A stretch of DNA of 64,000 bases from Stenotrophomonas sp. SAM-B (GTDB lineage Bacteria; Pseudomonadota; Gammaproteobacteria; Xanthomonadales; Xanthomonadaceae), in assembly GCF_013387485.1 (NCBI RefSeq), contig NZ_JABBXB010000011.1:1-64000 (forward strand), in the 5' to 3' direction. The notes beneath the pieces were generated by a model. The model worked only from the letters and a program-made list of their open reading frames with translations, ran no database searches and had not been told where the DNA came from. Positions 12,155 through 20,474 of this stretch are shown piece after piece (within the stretch, counting starts at the first letter, position 1; each line of letters opens with the position of its first letter). The position numbers and the translations under genes are program-made.

Positions 12155-14032
12155 ATGCGTTACGAAGATGTCTATCGACGTTCGGTCGATGAACCCGAGG
12201 CGTTCTGGGGCGAAGAGGCCCAGCGCATCTACTGGCATACACCGCCGCAGCAGATCCTCGATTACAGCACCCCGCCGTTCCGGCGCTGGTTCGTCGGCGG
12301 TGAAACCAACCTCTGCTACAACGCGGTCGACCGCCATCTGGTCGATCGCCCGGATCAGCTCGCGCTGGTCGCGGTCTCCAGCGAAACCGGCGTCACCCGC
12401 GAGATCACTTACCGCGAGCTGCACCGCGAAGTGAATGCCTTCGCCGCCGTGCTGCAGCGGCTGGACGTGCAGCGTGGCGACCGCGTGGTGATCTACATGC
12501 CGAACATGGCCGAAGCCGTGTTCGCGATGCTGGCCTGCGCGCGCATCGGGGCGATCCACTCGGTGGTGTTCGGCGGCTTCGCCGCGCACAACCTGGCACT
12601 GCGCATCGATGACGCCGAACCCAAGCTGCTGATCGCCGCCGACGCCGGCAAGCGCGGCGGCAAAGTGATTCCGTACAAGGCGATGGTCGATGCCGCCTGC
12701 GCCGAAGCCGCTTCGCCGCCACCGCACGTGCTGATCGTCTCGCGCGGTCTGGACCCGGCCGAACCGAAGGTGCCCGGCCGCGACGTCGATTACGCCACGC
12801 TGCGTGCCGAAGTGGGCGACCAGGATGTGCCGGTGGTGTGGCTGGAATCCAGCGAGCCGAGCTATCTGCTCTACACCTCCGGCACCACCGGCAAGCCGAA
12901 GGGCGTGCAGCGCGATGTCGGCGGCTACGCGGTCGCGATGGCGCAGTCGATGGAGACCGTGTTCGACTGCAAACCCGGCCAAGTGATGTTCTCCACCTCG
13001 GATGTGGGCTGGGCGGTCGGGCATTCCTACAACGTCTACGGCCCACTGATCGGCGGCTGCACCTCGCTGCTGTACGAAGGGCTGCCGACCAACCCGGACC
13101 CGGGCATCTGGTGGGCGCTGTGCGAACAGTACGGCGTGCGCACGCTGTTCTCCTCGCCGACCGCGATCCGCGTGCTCAAGAAACATGACGCCGATTTCAT
13201 CCGCCGCCACGATCTGGAGGCATTGAAGTACGTCTTCCTCGCCGGCGAACCGCTCGACGAGCCGACCGCGCACTGGATCAACGACGCACTCGGCAAGCCG
13301 ATCATCGACAACTACTGGCAGACCGAAACCGGCTGGCCGGCACTGACCCTGCTGCCGGGCGTGGACATGAAACCGGTGCGCTTCGGCTCGCCCGGTTTCC
13401 CGAACCTCGGCTACCGGATGAAGGTCATCGACGAGAACACCGGCGAGACCGTCGCGCCGGGGCAGAAGGGCGTGCTGGTGATGATCCCGCCATTGCCGCC
13501 GGGCTGCATGACCACCGTCTGGAAGGACGATGCGCGCTTCATCCAGAGTTACTTCAGCCACTTCAAGGAGCTGCTGTACAGCTCGCTCGACTGGGCGATC
13601 CAGGACGAAGACGGCTACACCTTCATCCTGGGCCGCACCGACGATGTCATCAACGTGGCCGGGCACCGCCTGGGCACGCGCGAGATCGAGGAGTGCATCG
13701 CCGGCCATCCGCTGGTGGCCGAGGCCGCCGTGATCGGGGTCAAGGATGAACTCAAGGGCCAGGTGCCACTGGTGTTCGTCACCCTCAAACAGGCCCTGCA
13801 GGGAGACAGCAGCGCCGTGGCGGCAGAGATGATGCAGCGGGTGACCAACACCCTCGGCGCGGTCGCGCGGCCGGCCCACATCCATATCGTCAACGCGCTG
13901 CCCAAGACGCGCTCGGGCAAGCTGCTGCGGCGCTCGCTGCAGGCGCTGGCCGAGGAGCGTGATCCGGGCGATCTGTCGACCCTGGATGACCCGGCGGCGT
14001 TGGACGAGATCCGCCGCGCGCTGGGCAGCTGA
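12155..14032 (+). CDS. prpE: Propionyl-CoA synthetase (PrpE-type, Acs family)
   Basis: AMP-forming acyl-CoA ligase that activates propionate (or acetate) via an acyl-adenylate. The 625-residue product has the ACS core YTSGTTGKPKG beginning at residue 240, the motif YWQTETGWP, a GRTDDVINVAGHRLGTREIE hinge and the C-terminal KTRSGKLLRR, whose Lys589 is the conserved acetylation-controlled lysine. The N-terminus MRYEDVYRRSVDEPEAFW fits PrpE better than AcsA. The start at 12155 is supported by GGGAGGG 6-7 nt upstream. No prpBCD genes are adjacent, so the substrate preference is inferred from sequence only. Confidence 0.88.
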   Translation: MRYEDVYRRSVDEPEAFWGEEAQRIYWHTPPQQILDYSTPPFRRWFVGGETNLCYNAVDRHLVDRPDQLALVAVSSETGVTREITYRELHREVNAFAAVLQRLDVQRGDRVVIYMPNMAEAVFAMLACARIGAIHSVVFGGFAAHNLALRIDDAEPKLLIAADAGKRGGKVIPYKAMVDAACAEAASPPPHVLIVSRGLDPAEPKVPGRDVDYATLRAEVGDQDVPVVWLESSEPSYLLYTSGTTGKPKGVQRDVGGYAVAMAQSMETVFDCKPGQVMFSTSDVGWAVGHSYNVYGPLIGGCTSLLYEGLPTNPDPGIWWALCEQYGVRTLFSSPTAIRVLKKHDADFIRRHDLEALKYVFLAGEPLDEPTAHWINDALGKPIIDNYWQTETGWPALTLLPGVDMKPVRFGSPGFPNLGYRMKVIDENTGETVAPGQKGVLVMIPPLPPGCMTTVWKDDARFIQSYFSHFKELLYSSLDWAIQDEDGYTFILGRTDDVINVAGHRLGTREIEECIAGHPLVAEAAVIGVKDELKGQVPLVFVTLKQALQGDSSAVAAEMMQRVTNTLGAVARPAHIHIVNALPKTRSGKLLRRSLQALAEERDPGDLSTLDDPAALDEIRRALGS

Positions 14033-14039
14033 GGGAGTG

Positions 14040-14063
14040 CCAGCCGCCTTCCGGGCGGCTGGC
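14040..14063 (+). terminator. Possible terminator after prpE
   Basis: A hairpin CCAGCCGCC-TTCC-GGGCGGCTGG begins 7 bp after the stop. It lacks a T-tract. Confidence 0.5.
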
Positions 14064-14170
14064 CGACGTGGCCGTTGGTGATGCGTGCCGTCGCCTAAAG
14101 TGCGTCGAGCCTGTCTCTGCCGAATACGCAGAGTTGCGATCGCGCGGCCGCCGAGGCCAGCGGCCGCGTC

Positions 14171-15988
14171 GTGCGCCGTACTTACGATGCACGCAACCGT
14201 CCCAGCACGCTCACCTTCCCGGACGGGCGCGGCAACCAGAGCTGGGCGTATACGCCCGACGGTCTGCCAGCGCAGATCACCACCCAGAACGGCGACGGTA
14301 CGCCGGCGGTGGTCAATACCTATGTCTACAACAAGCGCCGCTTGCTGACGGGCGAAACGCTCACCCAGCAGGGCGTGCTCGACCTGAGCCTGGGGCAGGG
14401 GTACAACAGCAATGGCCACCTTGCCGTGCAGACCTTCCCGCAAGGCCTGCAGGTAACGTATGCCCCCAATGCGCTCGGTCAACCGAGCCAGGCCGGCACC
14501 TTTGCGACCGGCGTGCAGTACTACCCCAACGGCGCAGTGAAGCAGTTCGTGTATGGCAACGGCATCGTTCACCAGATGCAGCAGAACGCCCGGCTGTTGC
14601 CGTCACGCAGTACCGATACCGGCACGCTGGATCTGCAGACCAGCTTCGATACCAACGGGAACGTCACCGCGATCAACGACCTGGTCCGGGGCAGTGGTCA
14701 CAATCGCCAGATGCAGTACGACGCGCAGGACCGTCTTACGGCGGCGTACTCACCGGCCTTCGGCGGTGACGGCTGTTACCGCTTCGGTTACGACGCGCTG
14801 GACAACCTGCGCACCTGGACCCAGCCGGGCGAGGGCCAGCGCCGCCATGACTACGACGGCAGCAACCGGCTCACCGTCGTGCGCAACGCCGGCGGTGCGG
14901 CCATCATCGGCCTGGGCTACGACGTGCAGGGCAACCTGTCGATCAAGAACGGGCAGGGCTACCAGTTCGACTTCGGCAACCGGCTGCGCGTGGCAACCTC
15001 GCTGGAGCGCTACCGGTACGACGGCCACGGCCGCCGCAGTTCGGTGATCGATGCGGGCAGCGGCAAGAACCGGCACTACCTGTACAGCCAGGGTGGTGCA
15101 CTGGCATATATATGGGATCAGGGGACGGGTGAGCGCACCCAGTACATCCAGCTGGCGGGCAGCCTGGTGGCAGCGCGCAAGGTTGCTGGCAGTGGGGCAG
15201 TCAGTGTGCGCTACCAGCACACCGATGCGCTGGGCAGTCCGGTGGCGGAGACCAATGAGCAGGCGGCGGTGGTGCTGCGGACGGCGTACACGCCGTATGG
15301 CGCGAGCATCGGTGCCGCACAGGACGGGGTGGGGTATACCGGGCACGTGATGGATGGCAGTACCGGGCTGACGTATATGCAGCAGCGGTACTACGATTCG
15401 GGTCTCGGTCAGTTCTTGTCGATTGACCCGGTATCAACACTCCAGAGCCCTATAGGTGCTTTCCATAGATATTGGTACGCGGATCGTAGTCCTCACGGTT
15501 ATGTAGACCCTGATGGTCGCGAAGCGGTGGATTCAAATATGCCGAAACCAGCACCTCTCCCAAAAACCCTTCCGACGGTGACAGTAAGTGCGCCCAAGCC
15601 GGTGCTAGGGCCGCAGCCGAGTTTCTTCAAATTGACGACCGTGGAGGCGCTGCGCCGCGACACTTCAATTGACCAAGCAGTTCGAGCTGGTGAGTTGACC
15701 AGAACAGTAACTCTGCCTGCGGTAACAGTCACTGCAGCTCCCTCTGCTGCTGCCCTTTCCGCAAGTGCGACACCTGTCCTCTGGGAGACGGCATTAGGCA
15801 CGGGGAGCGCGCTGCAGAAGTCCAAGGCGGCCAGGGAAACCCTGTATTATGCCTGCGTTGGCATCGGCCTATGCAATGGCGAAAGACCAAGCATGCAGCG
15901 CATTCAGCAACAGGAGAGAATACAGCAAGTAAAGGATGGTGCGATGCGGGAAACTAAGGCGAAGATGCGGGAGATTCCGAATCCATGA
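14171..15988 (+). CDS. Rhs family protein, 5'-truncated, with C-terminal tip 1
   Basis: Polymorphic-toxin carrier fragment. The 605-residue frame begins inside an Rhs protein: the homologous frame opens near 14141 (ASGRVVRRTYDARNRP) but an in-frame stop at 14096 and the prpE gene lie just upstream, so the N-terminal region and most YD repeats are missing. YD-type repeats run to about residue 400, followed by the Rhs core end (GLTYMQQRYYDSGLGQFLSIDP, then HGYVDPDGRE near residue 446). After DPDG comes a variable tip of about 155 residues with two TVTVSAP-like stretches and a YYACVGIGLC segment; I do not recognise its activity. GTG at 14171 is a possible start. The stop overlaps the next gene (ATGA). 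Confidence 0.8.
   Translation: MRRTYDARNRPSTLTFPDGRGNQSWAYTPDGLPAQITTQNGDGTPAVVNTYVYNKRRLLTGETLTQQGVLDLSLGQGYNSNGHLAVQTFPQGLQVTYAPNALGQPSQAGTFATGVQYYPNGAVKQFVYGNGIVHQMQQNARLLPSRSTDTGTLDLQTSFDTNGNVTAINDLVRGSGHNRQMQYDAQDRLTAAYSPAFGGDGCYRFGYDALDNLRTWTQPGEGQRRHDYDGSNRLTVVRNAGGAAIIGLGYDVQGNLSIKNGQGYQFDFGNRLRVATSLERYRYDGHGRRSSVIDAGSGKNRHYLYSQGGALAYIWDQGTGERTQYIQLAGSLVAARKVAGSGAVSVRYQHTDALGSPVAETNEQAAVVLRTAYTPYGASIGAAQDGVGYTGHVMDGSTGLTYMQQRYYDSGLGQFLSIDPVSTLQSPIGAFHRYWYADRSPHGYVDPDGREAVDSNMPKPAPLPKTLPTVTVSAPKPVLGPQPSFFKLTTVEALRRDTSIDQAVRAGELTRTVTLPAVTVTAAPSAAALSASATPVLWETALGTGSALQKSKAARETLYYACVGIGLCNGERPSMQRIQQQERIQQVKDGAMRETKAKMREIPNP
14790..15395 (+). repeat. Rhs core direct repeat, copy 1
   Basis: About 600 bp encoding the end of the Rhs core. 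It is nearly identical (roughly a dozen differences counted by eye) to 17888-18492 and, for its first ~360 bp, to 20534-20895. Copies 1 and 2 diverge at the QQRY codons just before the DP..G tip boundary. Confidence 0.9.
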
Positions 15989-16557
15989 AGAATGTGCATG
16001 CGGATTTTAAACAGGCAGTCCAGCTTTTGGAGCATGGGCAAGCGCACCAGGCGCTGCGCTTGGCTGACTCACTGACCAGTTCGATGGATGAGAGGCATCG
16101 ATTGGACGGCTACATGTGCCGAGGGATGATATTTGAGGAGGGCGGACCGGATCTCTGCGTTGATCTTGATAAAGCTCTGGATAGCTATAGGCGCGCATCG
16201 TTGATCGCACCAAATTCCATCACTTTCACGAGTCTTGCGCGGGTATCTCTCAAGCGGCGCGCGTACGCAGAGTCACTTCGGTTTCTCCAGATCGCTGCGG
16301 ATCATGAATTGACTCCTGAGGTTCTGTTGGGGTTTGCGCAGTACTTTGAGGAAAGCGTGCCAATGGACGCATCGAAGGCTAAGTCTTACTACCTCAGAGC
16401 GGCGCTGAAAGGACGTTTTTCCGGCTTCTTTGGCTATTCGAGGATGTCGCGGAAGATGGGGCAGCCTGTGCGAGCGGCGTTGGTGGATGCGTTGCGGATA
16501 ATCGCTGGTCCACTGATAGCGCTGGCGATCGGTGCTCGTGCTCGCTACCAGTTCTAG
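15985..16557 (+). CDS. Candidate immunity protein for Rhs tip 1 (Sel1/TPR-like)
   Basis: A 190-residue protein whose ATG overlaps the stop of the Rhs gene (ATGA), the usual arrangement for a toxin-tip and immunity pair. It has helical repeats resembling TPR/Sel1 units (KALDSYRRASLIAPNS; AESLRFLQIAADHELTPE; DASKAKSYYLRAALKGR) and ends with a hydrophobic segment (ALRIIAGPLIALAIGA) that could anchor it in the inner membrane. Base composition is more AT-rich than neighbouring housekeeping genes. The immunity role is inferred from position and size, not from homology I can prove. Confidence 0.65.
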   Translation: MKNVHADFKQAVQLLEHGQAHQALRLADSLTSSMDERHRLDGYMCRGMIFEEGGPDLCVDLDKALDSYRRASLIAPNSITFTSLARVSLKRRAYAESLRFLQIAADHELTPEVLLGFAQYFEESVPMDASKAKSYYLRAALKGRFSGFFGYSRMSRKMGQPVRAALVDALRIIAGPLIALAIGARARYQF

Positions 16558-16611
16558 CCTGCTGCCTCCCCATACGTGCTGTCCACTAATGCTGCGCCGC
16601 ATCCTCATGCG

Positions 16612-16790
16612 CCGCCTCCCTAGAGTAAGCTCCCGACGTGATTGCCCGCAGAGGGGAAGGTGCCAGCCCGGGGTGTACGGCAGGGACTACCTGTGATGTC
16701 TTTCGAGTAATCGCAAGGGGGCGTCCGCGTGTCGGTACTTAGTCGAAGGCGGCACAGTGCGCGGAGCTACATGAAGCGGGGGCACCACAG
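16612..16790 (+). repeat. Degenerate copy of the leader found upstream of the 21822 gene
   Basis: This stretch matches 21645-21821 in order: GAGTAAGCTCC, ACGTGATT, CCCGCAGAGGGG, GAGTAATCGCAAGGGGGCGT, then a purine-rich ribosome-binding region. By eye about three quarters of positions agree. At 21822 the leader precedes a conserved gene; here it precedes a 39-codon frame. It is the left member of a direct repeat that brackets the Rhs tip array. Confidence 0.65.
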
Positions 16791-16793
16791 ATC

Positions 16794-16913
16794 ATGGACG
16801 CCCTGGCACCCATCCGAATCCTCATCAACACCGCTATCAGCCGAACTCCACTGGAGGAACTCCCGGTAGAGGGCCTACACAACCAATCGATGGCAGTTAA
16901 GGGGATTCTGTGA
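16794..16913 (+). CDS. Small open frame (39 codons), unknown
   Basis: ATG at 16794 opens a 39-residue frame (MDALAPIRILINTAISRTPL...) whose TGA overlaps the GTG start of the next frame. A GGGGG stretch lies about 12 nt upstream. It follows the duplicated leader, where the 21822 gene would start in the other copy. It could be a real small protein, a coupling peptide or the remains of a deleted gene; I do not recognise it. Confidence 0.25.
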   Translation: MDALAPIRILINTAISRTPLEELPVEGLHNQSMAVKGIL

Positions 16914-17209
16914 ACAATGATCAATCTGTGACCGGCGCGGCTGTGGTGAAAATTATTGGAGGAGTTGCAGCCTCCAATTGCGACGTCTGGATTTTGCGCT
17001 CAATTGAAACGTTGTCGCACGCCCCCTCTTTGCCACTGGGTGATTTCTGGCGCAAGGTTGCTGAGGCACCGATTGAAGTTCAAACCAATGAGCTTTGTTC
17101 TGCGCTAAAACAGGCATTTCAGGTGGTGACATTGGATGCTGAACTAAAGGGGTGCCCAGAAAAGCGATTGGTTGTTGATGATGGTGAAATAACTGTTTGT
17201 CCAAGATAG
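16910..17209 (+). CDS. Hypothetical protein, possible orphan immunity
   Basis: A 99-residue protein (MNNDQSVTGAAVVKIIGG...VVDDGEITVCPR) with moderate GC content, no signal peptide and no recognised domain. GTG at 16910 has GGGGAT just upstream and overlaps the stop of the preceding small frame. Small AT-richer frames between Rhs fragments are commonly immunity genes left behind after tip exchange; that is inference from location only. Confidence 0.45.
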   Translation: MNNDQSVTGAAVVKIIGGVAASNCDVWILRSIETLSHAPSLPLGDFWRKVAEAPIEVQTNELCSALKQAFQVVTLDAELKGCPEKRLVVDDGEITVCPR

Positions 17210-17266
17210 GGTGTAATGACCTACTGATTTCCTGCTCAGGTGTTGTTTTCCTCCAAGGAGACACCG

Positions 17267-17880
17267 ATGAGCGAAGTGATGGAAGAAGAGATCAAGCGTT
17301 GGACGGCCCGGCGCAAGTCAGCCCTGGTCCTTGAGGTCATCCAAGGCAAGACGACGGTGGCCGCTGCGAGCCGCCCGTTCGACCTGACGCCGGCAGAGAT
17401 CGAGAGCTGGGTGGACGATGGCAAGCAGGCATGGAGAACGCCCTGCGGGCCAAGCCTGAGGACGTACGCGAGCAGTACGAGCGCCAGCTGAGGGATCTGC
17501 AGGAGGCCTACGGCGAGGCGATGCTGGAGATCGGCGCCCGAAAGAAACTGGCCTCCCTGCTGGGCAAGGACGAGCTGATGCTCTCGATCCAGCAGGGACT
17601 CAAGGACGAGGGTTTCGTAGTGTCGATGGCCAAGCCGTGCCAGTGGTTCGGCGTGGCCCGACGTAGCGTGTACTACTAGCCGAAGAAGGCACCGGCGCGG
17701 GTGAGCCCCGAGTTGGCCGAGCCGATCAAAACCATAATTGAAGCTGAGCCATCGTTCGGCTACAGGACCGTGGCCGCCCTGCTGGGCATGAACAAGAACC
17801 CGGTGCAGCGGATCTTCCAGCTCAAGGGCTGGGAGGTGCGCAAGCGCCCGCTTGGGCAACGCCCGCGGTTCGAGGAGGGC
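17267..17880 (+). pseudogene. IS3-family transposase remnant (truncated, frameshifted)
   Basis: OrfA-like sequence begins at MSEVMEEEIKRWTARRKSA (17267) and contains the DNA-binding TTVAAASRPFDLTPAEIE helix. A one-base loss near 17425 shifts the frame; the continuation reads MENALRAKPEDVREQYERQL through ARKKLASLLGKDE. OrfB N-terminal sequence follows (KPCQWFGVARRSVYY) with an in-frame TAG at 17677-17679, then SFGYRTVAALLGMNKNPVQR to RPRFEEG. The whole DDE catalytic domain is missing: sequence switches directly to Rhs core at about 17880. The element cannot encode a functional transposase. Confidence 0.85.
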
Positions 17881-19117
17881 GGTGTCGCACGACGCGCTGG
17901 ACAACCTGCGCACCTGGACCCAGCCGGGCGAGGGCCGGCGCCGCTATGACTACGACGGCAGCAACCGGCTCACCGTCGTGCGCAACGCCGGCGGTGCGGC
18001 CATCATCGGCCTGGGCTACGACGTGCAGGGCAACCTGTTGATCAAGAACGGGCAGGGCTACCAGTTCGACTTCGGCAACCGGCTGCGCGTGGCAACCTCG
18101 CTGGAGCGCTACCGGTACGACGGCCACGGCCGCCGCAGTTCGGTGATCGATGCGGGCAGCGGCAAGCACCGGCACTACCTGTACAGCCAGGGTGGTGCAC
18201 TGGCATATCTATGGGATCAGGGGAGGGGTGAGCGCACCCAGTACATCCAGCTGGCGGGCAGCCTGGTGGCAGCGCGCAAGGTTGCTGGCAGTGGGGCAGT
18301 CAGTGTGCGCTACCAGCACACCGATGCACTGGGTAGCCCGGTGGCAGAGACCAATGAGCAGGCGGCGGTGGTGCTGCGGACGGCGTACACGCCGTATGGC
18401 GCGAGCATCGGTGCCGCACAGGACGGGGTGGGGTATACCGGGCACGTGATGGATGGCAGTACCGGGCTGACGTACATGCAGCAGCGGTATATGGATCCGA
18501 CGGTGGGGGTGTTCTTGTCGGTGGATCCGGTAGCCGTGGACTTAAAGGCTGGCGGAAAATTCAACCGATACTCTTATGTATTAGGTAACCCATATAAATT
18601 TACCGACCCTGACGGCCGTGATGAAGAGTGGTTCTCGAACGTTGATCAAATGGGGAATCCAGGATTCGGGAATGAGCTCGGAGATGATGCCTTTCACTAC
18701 AATGGGACGGCTCTTGCAACTGTGGCTTTAGGTGGCTTCACTTTGCCAGGCATCATCAGATCAATCGCGGCGCCCTTCACGAGAGCGATGGGGTCGGAGA
18801 TTGGAGGTCCTACCGTTGGAGGGGTAAGAGTCGGAAATAGTCCGGCCGACACCAGGTCAGCCCTGGAGGGCGCGGGACACAAGGGTGTGAAGATATCCAA
18901 CGACTCAGGGACCGAGTCGGGTACTCTTCATAATGTTCCATCCATGAAGATGGATGTGCGAGTTATGGATGGTGGGCCCAAACATGAGCCAAGAGTGTCA
19001 GTAACGCGCGAAGGTCATCCCCGTCAGCCTGTAAATCCAGAGAATGGTAGGAATTTTGGAAATATCCCAAGGGCTGAGCAGCGTACGGGTAGTCACATTT
19101 TCTATAGGAAGAAATAA
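17852..19117 (+). CDS. Rhs core fragment copy 2 with C-terminal tip 2
   Basis: Displaced Rhs C-terminus. From about 17882 the frame encodes DALDNLRTWTQPGEG and the rest of the core, nearly identical to copy 1, up to the tip boundary KFNRYSYVLGNPYKFTDPDGRD (DPDG near residue 252 of the frame). The roughly 165-residue tip has a Gly-rich hydrophobic patch (LGGFTLPGIIRSIAAP) and a basic C-terminus with His residues (VMDGGPKHEPRVSVTREGH, RTGSHIFYRKK), plausible for a nuclease but not identified. A TTG at 17852 inside the IS remnant is the only start noted, so it may be a silent cassette. The candidate immunity gene follows after 2 bp. Confidence 0.75.
   Translation: MGNARGSRRAVSHDALDNLRTWTQPGEGRRRYDYDGSNRLTVVRNAGGAAIIGLGYDVQGNLLIKNGQGYQFDFGNRLRVATSLERYRYDGHGRRSSVIDAGSGKHRHYLYSQGGALAYLWDQGRGERTQYIQLAGSLVAARKVAGSGAVSVRYQHTDALGSPVAETNEQAAVVLRTAYTPYGASIGAAQDGVGYTGHVMDGSTGLTYMQQRYMDPTVGVFLSVDPVAVDLKAGGKFNRYSYVLGNPYKFTDPDGRDEEWFSNVDQMGNPGFGNELGDDAFHYNGTALATVALGGFTLPGIIRSIAAPFTRAMGSEIGGPTVGGVRVGNSPADTRSALEGAGHKGVKISNDSGTESGTLHNVPSMKMDVRVMDGGPKHEPRVSVTREGHPRQPVNPENGRNFGNIPRAEQRTGSHIFYRKK
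17882..18492 (+). repeat. Rhs core direct repeat, copy 2
   Basis: Near-identical to 14790-15395. It starts abruptly after the IS3 remnant with GTCGCACGACGCGCTGGAC, the same first bases as copy 3 at 20537. Homology to copy 1 ends just before the tip. Confidence 0.9.
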
Positions 19118-19119
19118 TA

Positions 19120-19626
19120 ATGGGTGGATTGACTGAGGTGGCTTGGGCGGACCCGGATTCGGCAAGTGATGCGCTAAAGAAGATGTTGGCGGAAGCGCAG
19201 TTTGATTCGTTCTGGGTAAGTAGTATTGAAGTGGCGCTTAGGTTTATAAGGCGTGTGAATTCTCTGGAATCTTCAGTGTATGTGGATGTAGTCTTTTCGT
19301 GTACCGCTAAGGTTCGCGCAGGCGATAGTTTGACTGGCATATCGGAGCAAGACTTCTTTTATGGTAGGTCGAAGTTTCTGGCGGATATATATTCTTTCAT
19401 TGGGATGGATGTTGAAGGCGTCTATTTGGGTGCTGGGGGGGCGTTATTGATCTCTATCGGAAAATCAGTTGTTGAATTGCAACTCTCACAAGAAGATTTA
19501 GAGCAGGATAGCTCGGTGTGGGAAGTTAAGGTGGATGTTCGAAAACCCCATCCACTCCCGTTTCCAGCGTCTGTTGCCTGTGTGGCAACTGGCGGGGGGG
19601 AGTATGTACTCACGATCGCTAGCTAG
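19120..19626 (+). CDS. Candidate immunity protein for Rhs tip 2
   Basis: A 168-residue acidic protein (MGGLTEVAWADPDSASDALK...VLTIAS) starting 2 bp after the tip 2 stop codon. No signal peptide or membrane helix is evident, so a cytoplasmic location and neutralisation of a cytoplasm-acting toxin are likely. Low GC relative to core genes. I recognise no named family; the immunity role is inferred from its position after a toxin tip. Confidence 0.65.
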   Translation: MGGLTEVAWADPDSASDALKKMLAEAQFDSFWVSSIEVALRFIRRVNSLESSVYVDVVFSCTAKVRAGDSLTGISEQDFFYGRSKFLADIYSFIGMDVEGVYLGAGGALLISIGKSVVELQLSQEDLEQDSSVWEVKVDVRKPHPLPFPASVACVATGGGEYVLTIAS

Positions 19627-19637
19627 CGGCGACAGTG

Positions 19638-19827
19638 ATCCCGCAGCTCGATTCGGCTGGCGCCTATCGCATCATTGGCAGGGCAGCCCAGTCTGAGGGG
19701 TTCCGACTCTGATTGTCGCCGCCTTCTGCCCCACTCTATTCTGTACCGTATCCTGATTGACCGCTGCGCTGGCGGCTACAAGCATGACCAAGAGGAACAA
19801 GCCCTAAAGGATGCTGGGATAAAATGA
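19638..19827 (+). pseudogene. Orphan toxin C-terminal tail
   Basis: An open frame without an obvious start ends LYRILIDRCAGGYKHDQEEQ... and its TGA overlaps the ATG of the next gene (ATGA, 19824-19827). That overlap and the charged C-terminus look like the last residues of a deleted Rhs tip still attached to its immunity gene. Only the final ~30 residues look protein-like; the upstream part of the frame may be chance. No Rhs core precedes it. Confidence 0.4.
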
Positions 19828-20312
19828 ACGAAATAGAAGTCTCGGTAAGAGCTTTCCTCAAGCTGCTCAACGCTGGTTGGACAGATGTGAGCAGCCTTCA
19901 GGTGGGAGCAAACCAGCCCAGCCTTCTGGATGATTGGGCGCAGGCATCCTGGGAAGCGATTGTCGAGGGGACCATCCCGTTTTCGGGACAGCCGGTCAGA
20001 CTTGTTGTCTATGGGAATGGCGCCGATCTGCATGGCGGAAGCAGCCGATTCTCTTTTCCGAGCGATAAGGCTACGCATCAAATAAGATGCCAACCGGTGG
20101 GGGACAACGTCGTCGACTGCTTGTCAGGTAAGCTGTTACCTTACCCAGGAGATGGACAGGGCTACGCCTTGGACAGGTTCGTATCCATGTCGGGAGCTTG
20201 GTACAAAGAGGGGCCGCCGTTCGATCACGCGCTTCTTGAGAGGCAGGATGGCGAGTATGTGATCGCATTGGACCAGTTGGACTGGCTACTGATTGAAGTG
20301 ACCTCCGACTGA
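19824..20312 (+). CDS. Candidate orphan immunity protein
   Basis: A 162-residue acidic protein (MNEIEVSVRAFLKLLNAGWTDVS...LIEVTSD) without signal peptide or membrane helix. Its start overlaps the stop of a toxin-like tail. Size, acidity and the location between Rhs core copies fit an immunity protein retained after loss of its toxin. I do not recognise the family. Confidence 0.6.
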   Translation: MNEIEVSVRAFLKLLNAGWTDVSSLQVGANQPSLLDDWAQASWEAIVEGTIPFSGQPVRLVVYGNGADLHGGSSRFSFPSDKATHQIRCQPVGDNVVDCLSGKLLPYPGDGQGYALDRFVSMSGAWYKEGPPFDHALLERQDGEYVIALDQLDWLLIEVTSD

Positions 20313-20474
20313 CCGGCCTGCCGCTGGGCTCGGAAGAGACGCCGTCGCCGTTTTATCGCTATCTGCTCTCACGAGAATCCGAAGGGCGTGCGGTTTCTCG
20401 GGTTACCTTGATCCGGTCTACATCCGTGCGCGTGGCAAGCATCGTCATCCGACTAGAGACGATGGTCGGGATTC

